Below are positions 26,582-36,382 of a stretch of DNA of 64,000 nt, piece by piece (the first letter of the stretch is position 1; each line of letters starts with the position of its first letter). The notes beneath the pieces are model-generated. The model saw only the letters and a list, made by a program, of their open reading frames with translations. It was not told the origin of the DNA and ran no database searches. Source of the DNA: CAYNRE01 sp964399535. Lineage in GTDB: Bacteria; Planctomycetota; Planctomycetia; Pirellulales; CAYNRE01. Location: NCBI GenBank assembly GCA_964399535.1, contig CAYNRE010000024.1, positions 1-64,000 on the forward strand. The letters run 5' to 3'. Position numbers and translations under genes: made by a program.

Positions 26582-26755
26582 TCGGCTGACACAGAGCGAA
26601 TCGTGGGAAGCCCGGCGCGGGCTCGGCGGCGAAGCGCCGGCCCTGGGTGCCCTGGGCCGGCCCACCCGTTCCTCCACGCCACCTGCGGGCGGCCGGGTGT
26701 CGGCGGGCCGCCTGCCTGGAAGGTGCCAGGCCATGCGAAGCGAGCGGGGCCAGCG

Positions 26756-29700
26756 ATGAGCTTTTTGCTCAGCGATTTGCTCGAGCGCACTGCCGGCTTA
26801 CAGCCGGCGCCGGCCAGCCAGCCGCAACGGTCCGAGTTGCTCAACGTGAGCGTGGCCGTGGCCTCGCTGGTTTTGGTGCTGCTGGTTATTCCCGGCGGGT
26901 TTTTCTGGCACCAGTTTCAAATCCGGCGCAATGCCAGCGAGCTGTTGCGGCAGGCCGACAAACTCGAAGCCGATGAGAAATGGCGCGAGGCGGCCGCGCT
27001 TTGCTTCCGTTACCTGAAGCTGCGCCCCGACGACGCCAAGGGCTGGGTGCGCCTGGCCACGGCATTCGATCGGGCGGCCGAAACCAAGGCCCAGCAAACC
27101 AAGGCGATCGAGCTTTATTTTCAGACGATCGCGCTGGCGAAGGACGACCCGGCCCTGCGGCGCCGCCTGGCCGAGCTGCTGCTGGAGCTGGAACGCTATG
27201 CCGTGGCCGAATACCAGGCCGACCAGTTGCTCGAGCTGATTCCCACGGACCCCACCGGCTGGCGCATCAAGGCGCTATCCTCGCACGCGCAGAACCGCGT
27301 TTACGGGCGAATTCCGCTGGTTAAGGTGGCCCGATCCTATCGCAAGGCGGTCGAGACGAACCCGGCCGACGAACTACTTTCGGCCCGGCTGGCCGACTTG
27401 TACCGGCGAGACCTGAAATCGCCCAGCCAGGCGGAGCGCAACACCTTGGCCGACGCGGTCATGAACCGACTGGTGGAGAACAATCCGCGGAACTCGGCTT
27501 GTCTGTTGGCGCGCTACGAATACCGGCGCCGCTACCAGTTGCCCGCCGCCGATCCGGATTTGGACCTGGCTTTGGAGCTGGCTCCCAATGAGATTTCCGT
27601 GCTGTTGGCGGCTGGACAGCGAGGCATCGACCAGCGTGATTTTTCGGCGACCGAGAAACATTTCCGCCGGGTATTGGAACTGGTTCCCAACGATCGCCGT
27701 GGCTACCTGGGATTGGGCAGGGCCTTGTCGGCTTCAGGGCGGCCGAACGAAGCCATCGAAATCTGGCAAGAAGGGCTGCGCCAGGTGGGCGCGGGCGACC
27801 TGATGCTGAACCTGAAGCTGGCCGAGGCCCAGATCACGCTGGGTCGGCTGGCCGAGGCCGAGCAAACCCTTTCGGCCCTGGATGCGGTCATCGCCGGCGG
27901 GGCCAAAAACCTTTCCCAGCGACAAAAGCGCATCTTGCACGACACGGTCGATTTCGTGCGTGCCCGCTGGTGGGTTGCCCAGGGAGATTTTACCCAAGCG
28001 GTGCCGGTGCTGCGGAGGGTTCTGGCCACGCGCGAGGCCAGCCGCCAAACGGCCGAAGACACGGCCCAGCAAGTCGAAATCTTGCATCAGTTGGCCGCTT
28101 GTTATTCGGGACGCAAGCAATTCGACCTGGCGGCGGCCACCTTCGAGCAAGCGATCGATCTAGAGCCGCAGCGCCCCGACCACCTGATCGCCGCGGCCGA
28201 GGCCTGGGAAGCGGCCGGGCAACTCGTTCAAGCAATTAACCGCTATGAGCAGGCCCTGATTCTGCCCGATTGTCCGCCCGCCGCCTGGGTCTTGGCCGCG
28301 CGCGCCCAGTGGGCCTGGCAGCGGACCCGGCCCGAGGGGCAGCGCGACTGGGAACCCCTGGAGCGGGCGATCGACGGCGCTCGCGAGGCCAAGATCAATT
28401 CCACCTTGCTGAACCTGATCGAGGCCGATTACTTGGCGCTCCGCGGCAGCCGGAGCGAGGCCCTGGGCTTGCTGGAACGAGCATCGCACGGCGACGACGC
28501 CGAACGGGTCTTGCAAAGCCTGATCATGGCTTACGAGAAGTGGGAGCAGCCCCAGGATGCCGACCGGGCCCTTGCCGATTACGAGACCCGCTTTGGCCAG
28601 CGACTGGACGGCAGCCTGATGCGGGCGGCGCTGGCCAGCCATCGCAAGCAATGGGATGCCGCCATCGAGGCCCTCGACCAGGCCCTCGAACGAGCTACGC
28701 CCGAGCAGCGGCCGAGCATCGTCTTTCAGCGAGCCCAGATCGAGCTCAAGGCGGGTCGCCCCGAAGCTGCCCGGCAGCGGCTTCGCGAATTGGCCGCCGA
28801 CGATCCGCGGAATGTCGCCCTGGTCGAGATTCAGGCCGAACTGGCCTGGCAAGAGGCCGATTGGCCGGAGCTGATTCTCCTGGAGCAGCGCCTGGCGGAC
28901 CTGGAAGGTGAGTCGGGGGCTCGCTGGCGATACTACCGCGGGCGCCGGCGGCTGCGGCAAGACGCCCCCGCGCCGACCGACGCCAAGGCCGAGGCCGACG
29001 CGGTCCTGGCCGAAGTAAGCGAGTTGAGCCAGCGCATCGAGCTGGAACGGCCCGCCTGGGGGCCGGGCTGGCAATTGCGGGGCCAGGTGGAAGAACGGCG
29101 CGGTCGGCCCAGCGAGGCCATCACGGCCTATGAACTGGCCCTTCGCTACGGTTACGAGAATGTCGAGGTTTATCAACAATTGATTGCGCTGTTGTATCAA
29201 CAGCAGCGGATCGCCGAGGCCGATCGCTATCTTGCGCGGCTGATGGATCTGACCGCTTACCTACCCCAGGTTTCGGCCCTGGCCATCGGGGTGGCAACGG
29301 GCCAGGGGCAGCTCGATCGTGCCCTGCAACTGGCTGCCGACGGCATTGCGGCCCGGCCCGATGATCCGTTTGCCCGCATTTGGCGGGCCCAAGCCCTGAT
29401 GCTCTCTGGGCACGCGGAGGAAGCGGTCGGCGAATTTCGCCGGGCCATCGCCCTGGCGCCGGGCAAGGTGGAGCCGTGGATGGCGTTGATCGGTTTCCAC
29501 CTGCGGCAGGGAGACTCCGAAGCGGCGATCGCGGCCCTTGACGAGATGCTGGCGGCCGTCAAGCTCGAACCGGCCGAGCGGACCTTTCTGGCGGCCCAGG
29601 TCAACGAACTGGCGCAGAACCGCGACCGGGCCGAGGAAGAGTACCGCAAGGCCTTGGAACTTAACCCCGACGACTTGGCGGTGCTGCAACGGTCGGCCGA

Positions 29701-31117
29701 GTTTCTGCTGGAGCGCGACCCCGAGGTGGCCCGGGCCGCCATGCGGCGGATGCTCGAGGTGGCCCCGGAGGATGGACCGGCCCGAGCACAATTGGCCGTG
29801 AACCTGGGGGAGCAAGGGGGCGAAAGCAACTGGAAAGAGGCCTTTGAGTTGTTGTCGCCGGCGGAAAGCGCGCCCGACCATGCCACGGCCGACGAACTGC
29901 GGGCCTTGGCCCGCTTGCTGGTCGAGCACGGCGGCGTCGAGGAGCATCAGCGGGCGATTCGGGTGCTGGAGCAGGTGCTGCGCAGCGGAGCCGAGATTCT
30001 GCCCGAAGACCGTTTGATACTGTCCCGCTTGTTCGAAACCACGGGGCGCATCCCGCGTGCCCGCCAGGAACTGACCGCGCTGATCAGCACGCCCGAACCG
30101 AATCCCGATCATCTGGCGGCGTACGTCGACTTCCTCCTGCGCAACGGCTACGTGAACGACGCGACGAGTTGGTTAACGCAATTGCGGACGCTCGATCCGA
30201 CCTCGCTTCGGGCGCTGGAATTGCACGCTCGCTGGCTGCAGGCCCAACAGCGTACGGCCGAGGCCGAGGACCTGATCGAAGAGTTCATGGCCAAGCGGCT
30301 CGAGAGTTTCACCTCTCCGGCGCAAAAGAGCCAGGCGGCACTGTCGGCAGCCAAACTCTACACGGCCGTGGGGCTCGATGAGCCGGCCCAGCGCTGGTTT
30401 GGGCTTTACCAAGAGTCGACCCCGCTGGGCTACCTGGCGTATGCCCGCTGGCTGGCCGAGCACGGCCGATTGACCGAGGCCCTCTCGCGATTCCCCCAGG
30501 ATCCCGAGCAGTACTCGTCTGAAGTGGCGATCGGGCTCGCGGAAACGCTGGTGCTGGGGCGAGCCGGGGCCGATGTGATCGAGCCCGTGGAATCGTTTCT
30601 GGAAGCGGCCCTGGAACGCAACCCGCGCGACGTGCCGCTTCGCCTGGCGGTGGGCAACGTGCGTTACTTGTCGGGCAGAACCCTGGTGGCGGTCACGCTT
30701 TACCGCCAGGCGCTGGAGCTCGAGCCCAATAGCCCGGCAATTATGAACAATCTGGCCCTGGCCCTGGCCGAGGATCATCAATCGCTCGATGAGGCGGAAA
30801 AGACCATTCGCCGTGCCCTGGCCATGGCGGGCCGACAATTGCTGCTGCAAGATACGCTGGGGCTGGTACTGCTGCGGCGCGGCCAGCTCAACGAGGCCCG
30901 GGCCGTGCTCGAGCCGCTGACCACGCTTTCCGTGGCGGGCCCCGCGGTTTACTTCCATCTGGCCCTGGTGGATCATCAATTAGAGTCGTTCGAATCGGCC
31001 CGGGTGCGTTTGGCCGAGGCCTATCGCCGCGGTCTGGACCGTCAGCCGCTGACGCCGGGCGAACGGCGCTCGTTGGACTACTTGGAGAAGGCGCTCCGCA
31101 ATGTCGCCGTCAACTGA
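26756..31117 (+). CDS. Giant membrane-anchored TPR protein, PEP-CTERM/exopolysaccharide type
   Basis: A 1453-residue protein with one N-terminal membrane anchor (about 29-51, VSVAVASLVLVLLVIPGGFF) and then nearly continuous tetratricopeptide repeats to the C-terminus. Many repeats carry the A-x-x-x-Y/F-x-x-A-L-x-L-x-P pattern, such as YRKALELNPDDLAVL and YRQALELEPNSPAIMNNLAL. It resembles the large TPR protein (PrsT type) found in PEP-CTERM exopolysaccharide loci. A scaffolding role for periplasmic or membrane polysaccharide machinery is inferred. ATG 26756 begins MSFLLSDLLER. The 3' end overlaps the next gene by 17 bp. Confidence 0.85.
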   Translation: MSFLLSDLLERTAGLQPAPASQPQRSELLNVSVAVASLVLVLLVIPGGFFWHQFQIRRNASELLRQADKLEADEKWREAAALCFRYLKLRPDDAKGWVRLATAFDRAAETKAQQTKAIELYFQTIALAKDDPALRRRLAELLLELERYAVAEYQADQLLELIPTDPTGWRIKALSSHAQNRVYGRIPLVKVARSYRKAVETNPADELLSARLADLYRRDLKSPSQAERNTLADAVMNRLVENNPRNSACLLARYEYRRRYQLPAADPDLDLALELAPNEISVLLAAGQRGIDQRDFSATEKHFRRVLELVPNDRRGYLGLGRALSASGRPNEAIEIWQEGLRQVGAGDLMLNLKLAEAQITLGRLAEAEQTLSALDAVIAGGAKNLSQRQKRILHDTVDFVRARWWVAQGDFTQAVPVLRRVLATREASRQTAEDTAQQVEILHQLAACYSGRKQFDLAAATFEQAIDLEPQRPDHLIAAAEAWEAAGQLVQAINRYEQALILPDCPPAAWVLAARAQWAWQRTRPEGQRDWEPLERAIDGAREAKINSTLLNLIEADYLALRGSRSEALGLLERASHGDDAERVLQSLIMAYEKWEQPQDADRALADYETRFGQRLDGSLMRAALASHRKQWDAAIEALDQALERATPEQRPSIVFQRAQIELKAGRPEAARQRLRELAADDPRNVALVEIQAELAWQEADWPELILLEQRLADLEGESGARWRYYRGRRRLRQDAPAPTDAKAEADAVLAEVSELSQRIELERPAWGPGWQLRGQVEERRGRPSEAITAYELALRYGYENVEVYQQLIALLYQQQRIAEADRYLARLMDLTAYLPQVSALAIGVATGQGQLDRALQLAADGIAARPDDPFARIWRAQALMLSGHAEEAVGEFRRAIALAPGKVEPWMALIGFHLRQGDSEAAIAALDEMLAAVKLEPAERTFLAAQVNELAQNRDRAEEEYRKALELNPDDLAVLQRSAEFLLERDPEVARAAMRRMLEVAPEDGPARAQLAVNLGEQGGESNWKEAFELLSPAESAPDHATADELRALARLLVEHGGVEEHQRAIRVLEQVLRSGAEILPEDRLILSRLFETTGRIPRARQELTALISTPEPNPDHLAAYVDFLLRNGYVNDATSWLTQLRTLDPTSLRALELHARWLQAQQRTAEAEDLIEEFMAKRLESFTSPAQKSQAALSAAKLYTAVGLDEPAQRWFGLYQESTPLGYLAYARWLAEHGRLTEALSRFPQDPEQYSSEVAIGLAETLVLGRAGADVIEPVESFLEAALERNPRDVPLRLAVGNVRYLSGRTLVAVTLYRQALELEPNSPAIMNNLALALAEDHQSLDEAEKTIRRALAMAGRQLLLQDTLGLVLLRRGQLNEARAVLEPLTTLSVAGPAVYFHLALVDHQLESFESARVRLAEAYRRGLDRQPLTPGERRSLDYLEKALRNVAVN

Positions 31118-32111
31118 TCGAACCGCGACCGCCGAGCCGCTGCCGGCCGACCGCCCCGCGTCGGGGGCGCGCCACGTGGCTGACCCGGCGAAGGCAGCCC
31201 CGCGGCAACCCCCCCTGCCCCCGCTGGTCAACGCCCTGACGATCGACGTGGAGGATTATTTCCAAGTTTCCGCGTTCGAGCGGCATGTGCCGCGCCAAAA
31301 GTGGGATGAATACGAAAGCCGGGTGGTGGTGAACACCCATCGCTTGCTGCGGATGCTGGATCGCCGGGGCGTGCGGGCCACGTTTTTCGTGCTGGGCTGG
31401 GTCGCGCATCGTTTCCCCCACCTGGTGCGCGACATTCACCGCGCCGGGCACGAGATCGGCTCGCACAGCTATTGGCACCGGCTGGTTTACGAGTTGACGC
31501 CCGAGGAATTCGCCGACGATTTGCGCCGCTCGTGCGCGGCGCTGGAAGACATTATCGCCGCGCCGGTGCGGTCGTATCGGGCCCCCAGCTTTTCGATCAC
31601 CAAGAAATCGCTCTGGGCGCTCGACCTGTTGGCCGAGCACGGCTTGGATTGCGATTCGAGCGTGTACGCCATTTATCACGATCGCTATGGAATTCCCGAT
31701 GCCCATCCCTGGCTGCATCGGCTGGAGACGCGCCATGGTCCGTTGTGGGAGTTTCCCCCCACGGTGCTGCGGCTGGGCCGGATGAATTTGCCGGTGGGGG
31801 GCGGCGGTTATTTCCGTTTGTACCCGCTCCAGGTAACGGTGCGCTGCTTGGAGCGCATCAATCGCCGCGACGACCGGCCGTTCATGTTCTACCTACATCC
31901 CTGGGAAGTCGATCCCGACCAGCCTCGCCTGCGCGTCGCTTCGACCCGTAGCCGGTTTCGGCACTACGTGAACCTTTCGACCACGGCTCCCAAGCTCGAG
32001 GCGCTGCTCGATCGGTTTTCGTTCGGAACCATGGCCGAGGCCATTGCCTCGCAGCGCGCCCGGCTGCCGGCCGAACCGCCGGTGCCGGCCGTGGTGGCGC
32101 AACCCACATGA
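31101..32111 (+). CDS. Polysaccharide deacetylase, PEP-CTERM/XrtA-associated family
   Basis: A 336-residue NodB-fold deacetylase. The metal-binding Asp is in LTIDVEDYFQV. RATFFVLGWVAHRFP and AGHEIGSHSYWHR carry the His pair of motif 2. SYRAPSFSITK and YLHPWEVDPDQPR complete the active site. The combination with a C-terminal DUF3473-like segment matches the deacetylase of exosortase/PEP-CTERM polysaccharide loci. It removes N-acetyl groups from the growing polymer, probably at the membrane. The first 40 residues are Ala/Pro-rich and not conserved-looking. Overlaps the TPR gene by 17 bp. Confidence 0.88.
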   Translation: MSPSTDRTATAEPLPADRPASGARHVADPAKAAPRQPPLPPLVNALTIDVEDYFQVSAFERHVPRQKWDEYESRVVVNTHRLLRMLDRRGVRATFFVLGWVAHRFPHLVRDIHRAGHEIGSHSYWHRLVYELTPEEFADDLRRSCAALEDIIAAPVRSYRAPSFSITKKSLWALDLLAEHGLDCDSSVYAIYHDRYGIPDAHPWLHRLETRHGPLWEFPPTVLRLGRMNLPVGGGGYFRLYPLQVTVRCLERINRRDDRPFMFYLHPWEVDPDQPRLRVASTRSRFRHYVNLSTTAPKLEALLDRFSFGTMAEAIASQRARLPAEPPVPAVVAQPT

Positions 32112-32181
32112 GCATCCCACCCGAGCGGTTGCCGGGCGGGACGGCCCCCCTCGGAACCAGTTCCGGTAAGAGTCGCTTCGC

Positions 32182-34899
32182 TTGTCGTTCCTAGCCACTG
32201 AGCACGAAGAGTCGCCGGCCGAAGCGCTGTGGGGTTCGTGGAGCCAGGTTGCGCTTTATGCAGCCGTTTGGTTGGGCGTGGCCGGTGCGATCGCCCTCTG
32301 GCCCGTGCCGCTGGGCGCCTGGCTGGCGGGTCCCGATCAGACGGCGCTGGCCCAAACGCCCCCCGCCTGGCAAATCGTGCTCTGGGCCGCCGGTTTCGCC
32401 GCCTTGCTGGCGGCCTGGCGCTATCCGTGGCTGGCGGCTCCGGTCTATCTGTCGCTGCTTTACGGGGTGGCCCGCTTCGTGCCGGAGTTCAATCTCACGC
32501 TGGCCCGGACCGTTCCGCTGGGAGTCGCGCTACTGGGGCTCGCCGCGCTGGGGGCGGCCCGCGGACGAGGCACCGGTTTGCTGGCCGCCTGGCGCAGCCC
32601 GCTGGTGCTGGTGGCCGTGGCGCTGGCCGCCTGGTATGCCCTGTGCGCTTGGGCCGGCACGGCGGAAACCGCCTGGCCGCCGCCGCTCAAACGGCATCCG
32701 CTGTGGCTGGTCGAGGCCCTGGCCCTGTTGCTGCTGGCGGCCGCCGCGGTACGCGGACCCCGGGAGTTGGCCCTGGCCGCCGGTGCCCTGGGAGTGGCGC
32801 TGATCGTGAGAGCTTACGCCTTCCCCGATCAGTGGCGCGGCGACGGCGATCTAGGCCTGTTGGCCGCGATGACCGCTGCGGTTCTCCTCGGGTGCGCCGG
32901 GGCGATGCGCCCCCTGGGGCTGCAAGGCATCCTCTTGGCCGAGGCCGGCTACCTGGTCTGGGTGCTGTTCGAAACCCGCAATCGGGGTGCGGGTTTAGGG
33001 CTGTTGGCCGCCGGGCTCGTGCTGGGGCTGGGGGGCTTGCGATTGGTTGGCCTTCGCGCGCGGATCGTCGCTATTGCCGTAGCCGGATGCGCCCTGTTGG
33101 CAGGTGGTGCCTGGTTCGCGACGACCGATTTTGGCCAGCGGTTTCTCAACCTGGCGCAAGCCGATTCGGCAGACCGGGGCAGTGCCGACGCTCGCCTGGA
33201 ACTCTGGCGGGCCAGCCGGGGTATGATCGCCGACCATCCTTGGCTGGGGGTGGGGCCCGGCAACTTCGCGCTTCAGGTCGGGCGGTATACCGACGATCCC
33301 GCGCTGGCCGGCTACGTGGCTCATAGCAACTGGGTAACCATGCTCGCCGAAACCGGCTGGCCGGGCCTGGTGTTGTGGACGGCGCTGTTCGCCCTGGCGC
33401 TGGGGCTAGCGGTGTGGCGGGCGGTAGCGGCCGAAAGCACGGCCGAGTTCTGGCTGGCCCTGGGGTGCGCGGCATCGCTGACCGCTTACCTCGTGGCCGG
33501 CAGCTTTATGACCCGTCACGATCTGGCCCTGGCCTACCTGCTGGCCGGCTCCGTGGTGGCCCTTACGCGGCGGCCCAAGGGTAGTGACGTTCAGGCCAGC
33601 GTCGCGGCCAAGCTTTCGACTGGGGGCGCGACCGTGCCGCGCGTGGCTACCAGCGCGGGTCGGCCGAGCGCGACAGTAAACGGGACGGCACCGGCGAGGA
33701 GTGCCGAACTGGGCCGCGCCCCGGGCCACCTGGCAGGGCTCGATGGGCTCCGCGCCCTGGCTTGCCTGGCCGTGTTTCTGGTTCACTTTCACCAACTCAG
33801 CAAAGTGGAAGCCAACCTGGGCCCGATTCAACTCGGCCGGTTTATGGAGAATGGCAATACCGGCGTGGCGGTCTTCTTCCTGCTCAGCGGATTCGGGCTG
33901 AGCCTGCCGCTATGGTCGGGCCAGTTGGAACGCGACCCGGTGGGCTGGCTCGGCAAGTTTTTCCGCCGCCGCGTGCTGCGGATCGTACCCGCTTACTACT
34001 TGTGCTTGACCGTGCTCGTGGTTTTGCAGCGTAAGTGGCAAAGCGGTGAGGGCCAACTCGACACCGCCCTGCACTACTTGTTCGCGCATACGTTTCGCGA
34101 AGACACTTTCTACAGCATCAACAACCCGTTCTGGACGATCGGCATTCAGGCGCAGTTTTACCTGGTGCTGCCTGTTTTGCTGTTGGGGGCGGGGCTGGCG
34201 TTGCGTGGTCGCGCGGCGCGCCTGGCGCTGTGGACCGGCCTGAGCGTGGGCAGTTACGCGCTGCACTGGATGGTGATGGAACACGGCGACGCCTGGTTGA
34301 CGGCGCGCGGTTGCACGGCGCTCGTCAGCGCGCATCCCACGGTGTTTTCCCACTCGTTGCTGGCCCACCTGCCGGTGTTCTTGCTGGGGATCGTGGCGGC
34401 CGGGCGGGTGGGACCGCTGGCCCAGCGGGGTCGGGCCAGCCGTGGCGCGCTGGCCGAAGGGCTATTCTGGATCTCGGCCGTGCTGGTGCTGGCCACCATT
34501 GCCACGCCGCTCGACGATCGCCTGCAAGTGCCCCACGGCCGCTACAACTGGCCGTTTGTGCCGATCCTGATCGGGGTGATGATTTTGTTGGTGCCGCACG
34601 CCGAGCGAGCGCGGCGGCTGATGGAATGGGCTCCGCTGCGCTGGCTGGGGGTGATTTCGTTCGGCGTGTATTTGTTTCACTTGCCCTGTCAGAAGCTGGT
34701 GGCCCGCTTGCTCGAGCGCGCCGGGTCGAGCGCGAGCGAGCAATGGCTGGTTTTCGGTCTGGCCAGCCTGGCATTGTCGATCGCCGCGGCCGCCGCCAGC
34801 TACTGGCTGTGGGAACGCCCGCTGTTGGGCTGGCTGGGGGGCCGTTCGCCGGCGGGCGAGGCCATCGGAGCCGCTCGAGGCGCGGAGGCCACGCCCTGA
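32182..34899 (+). CDS. Fused O-antigen ligase/polymerase and acyltransferase-3 membrane protein
   Basis: A 905-residue membrane protein made of two complete families. Residues 1 to about 455 form a Wzy/WaaL-type protein with about ten hydrophobic helices and the periplasmic-loop motif RLELWRASRGMIADHPWLGV, then HSNWVTMLAETGWPGLVLW. A Ser/Thr/Ala-rich linker (about 456-518) leads to an acyltransferase-3 domain. That domain starts GLDGLRALACLAVFLVHFHQ (active-site His), then FFLLSGFGLSL, FFRRRVLRIVPAYY and GVISFGVYLFHLP. A single continuous frame joins them. The predicted start is TTG 32182. It could polymerise or ligate the glycan and O-acylate it at the same membrane site. Confidence 0.8.
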   Translation: MSFLATEHEESPAEALWGSWSQVALYAAVWLGVAGAIALWPVPLGAWLAGPDQTALAQTPPAWQIVLWAAGFAALLAAWRYPWLAAPVYLSLLYGVARFVPEFNLTLARTVPLGVALLGLAALGAARGRGTGLLAAWRSPLVLVAVALAAWYALCAWAGTAETAWPPPLKRHPLWLVEALALLLLAAAAVRGPRELALAAGALGVALIVRAYAFPDQWRGDGDLGLLAAMTAAVLLGCAGAMRPLGLQGILLAEAGYLVWVLFETRNRGAGLGLLAAGLVLGLGGLRLVGLRARIVAIAVAGCALLAGGAWFATTDFGQRFLNLAQADSADRGSADARLELWRASRGMIADHPWLGVGPGNFALQVGRYTDDPALAGYVAHSNWVTMLAETGWPGLVLWTALFALALGLAVWRAVAAESTAEFWLALGCAASLTAYLVAGSFMTRHDLALAYLLAGSVVALTRRPKGSDVQASVAAKLSTGGATVPRVATSAGRPSATVNGTAPARSAELGRAPGHLAGLDGLRALACLAVFLVHFHQLSKVEANLGPIQLGRFMENGNTGVAVFFLLSGFGLSLPLWSGQLERDPVGWLGKFFRRRVLRIVPAYYLCLTVLVVLQRKWQSGEGQLDTALHYLFAHTFREDTFYSINNPFWTIGIQAQFYLVLPVLLLGAGLALRGRAARLALWTGLSVGSYALHWMVMEHGDAWLTARGCTALVSAHPTVFSHSLLAHLPVFLLGIVAAGRVGPLAQRGRASRGALAEGLFWISAVLVLATIATPLDDRLQVPHGRYNWPFVPILIGVMILLVPHAERARRLMEWAPLRWLGVISFGVYLFHLPCQKLVARLLERAGSSASEQWLVFGLASLALSIAAAAASYWLWERPLLGWLGGRSPAGEAIGAARGAEATP

Positions 34900-36368
34900 T
34901 GGCCCTGCCAAACAGCAACCCAACGGTTCGGCCCGCTCCTCCCCGGCGGTTGCACTTCGGCTTGCTGACGCTGGCCTTTGCCGGGTTCGCGATTTACGGT
35001 TCGCTGGTGCCGCTGAACTACACGCCGCTGGAGTGGACGGCGGCCGTTGAGCGTTTCCGCCAGATCAGTTGGCTGGAACTGGGCGTGGTGCACCGGGCCG
35101 ACTGGGTGGCCAATATCCTGCTGTTCGTTCCGCTGGGCTTTCTGGGCCTGGCGTCGACCGAAGTCGATCAGAGGCCCGGGCTGCGGACCGGGGTGGTGGT
35201 GCTGCTGAGCCTGGCGATTTGGTCGGCCTTGAGCCTCTCGATCGAGTTTACCCAGCTCTGGTTTCCACCGCGCACCGTTTCGCTCAACGATCTGATCGCC
35301 GAGTCGATCGGGGCGGTGCTCGGCATGGTGCTCTGGATGGCCTGCGGCCAGCGCGCGACCGAGTGGTTTCGCCGGGCGACGACCGAGGCGGTGGGCGAAA
35401 ACCTGTACGCCATTTTGCTGCCGGGCTACCTGGTGTTCCTGGCCGTTACGCACTGGATGCCGCTCGACTTGTCGATCAGCCCCGCCGAACTGTACGACAA
35501 ATACCGCTCGGGCAAGATTCTGCTGATTCCCTTTACCCCTCCGCACAACAGTTGGAGCGAGGCTCTCTACAAATACGTTTGGAATGTGGTGTTCTTCTTT
35601 CCGGTGGGGTGGCTCTGGGCCCAACTACCACTAGGAGGGCGGCTGCGCCACGGCCCGGGGGTTACCCTGGGGCTGGGGCTATCGGTCACGGGCCTGATTG
35701 AACTGGGACAGATGCCCGTGCTGTCGCGATTTACCGATATTACCGATCTGTTTACCGGGACCCTGGCGGTGATGCTGGGCTGGGTCGTGGCTCGGCAACT
35801 GTCGCCAGCGAGCGAATCGGCACGCTCGGAGCCGAGTGCCCCGACTGGCGGGGCCCGCGTGGCCTGGAGGCAATTGGCGTTTTGGGGACTGGGGCTCGCC
35901 GCCTGGTTGGGAGTGGTGGTGTGGTTTTATTGGGGGCCGTTCGATTTTCGCTTGGATCCCAAGCAAGTGGCGGCCCGGCTGGAAAACCTCTCGCTCATTC
36001 CGTTTTTCGACTACTACCGCCAGAGCGAATTCAAGTCGTTCGACAACGTGCTGCGGCGAACTGTGGTATTCTTACCCGTGGGGGTAGCGCTGGGCATGAT
36101 GTGGCTGGCGATCGCGCGGCGAGCGTCGATCTATTGGCCCTTGCCCGTGGCGGTGGCGCTGGTCGGCGTCATCGAGGTAGCGCAGTTCTTTTTGCCCGAC
36201 AAGACTCCCAGTGTCACCGATGGCCTGTTGGGGAGCTGTGGGGCCTGGCTGGGCCTGTACGTGGTGCGACGGGTGTTTGGCGGCGCCAATTCGCCGCCGG
36301 GTACGGGTCGCGCAGGGGGTGCGCCCGAGGGGGGTGCCTCGCTGGCGCGGTCGACGCGACGGCCCTGA
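34899..36368 (+). CDS. Triple VanZ-domain membrane protein
   Basis: A 489-residue polytopic protein with three VanZ-like units. Unit 1 (about 66-145): DWVANILLFVPLGF, then IEFTQLWFPPRTVSLNDLI. Unit 2 (about 224-294): VWNVVFFFPVGW, then IELGQMPVLSRFTDITDLF. Unit 3 (about 377-452): DNVLRRTVVFLPVG, then IEVAQFFLPDKTPSVTDGLL. Each has the P-x-G loop and the IE-x-x-Q...D signature. VanZ proteins are often encoded in PEP-CTERM and polysaccharide loci, but their activity is not settled. The start overlaps the previous stop by one base (TGATG), indicating coupled translation. Confidence 0.8.
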   Translation: MALPNSNPTVRPAPPRRLHFGLLTLAFAGFAIYGSLVPLNYTPLEWTAAVERFRQISWLELGVVHRADWVANILLFVPLGFLGLASTEVDQRPGLRTGVVVLLSLAIWSALSLSIEFTQLWFPPRTVSLNDLIAESIGAVLGMVLWMACGQRATEWFRRATTEAVGENLYAILLPGYLVFLAVTHWMPLDLSISPAELYDKYRSGKILLIPFTPPHNSWSEALYKYVWNVVFFFPVGWLWAQLPLGGRLRHGPGVTLGLGLSVTGLIELGQMPVLSRFTDITDLFTGTLAVMLGWVVARQLSPASESARSEPSAPTGGARVAWRQLAFWGLGLAAWLGVVVWFYWGPFDFRLDPKQVAARLENLSLIPFFDYYRQSEFKSFDNVLRRTVVFLPVGVALGMMWLAIARRASIYWPLPVAVALVGVIEVAQFFLPDKTPSVTDGLLGSCGAWLGLYVVRRVFGGANSPPGTGRAGGAPEGGASLARSTRRP

Positions 36369-36382
36369 TTCCGCATGGCTTC

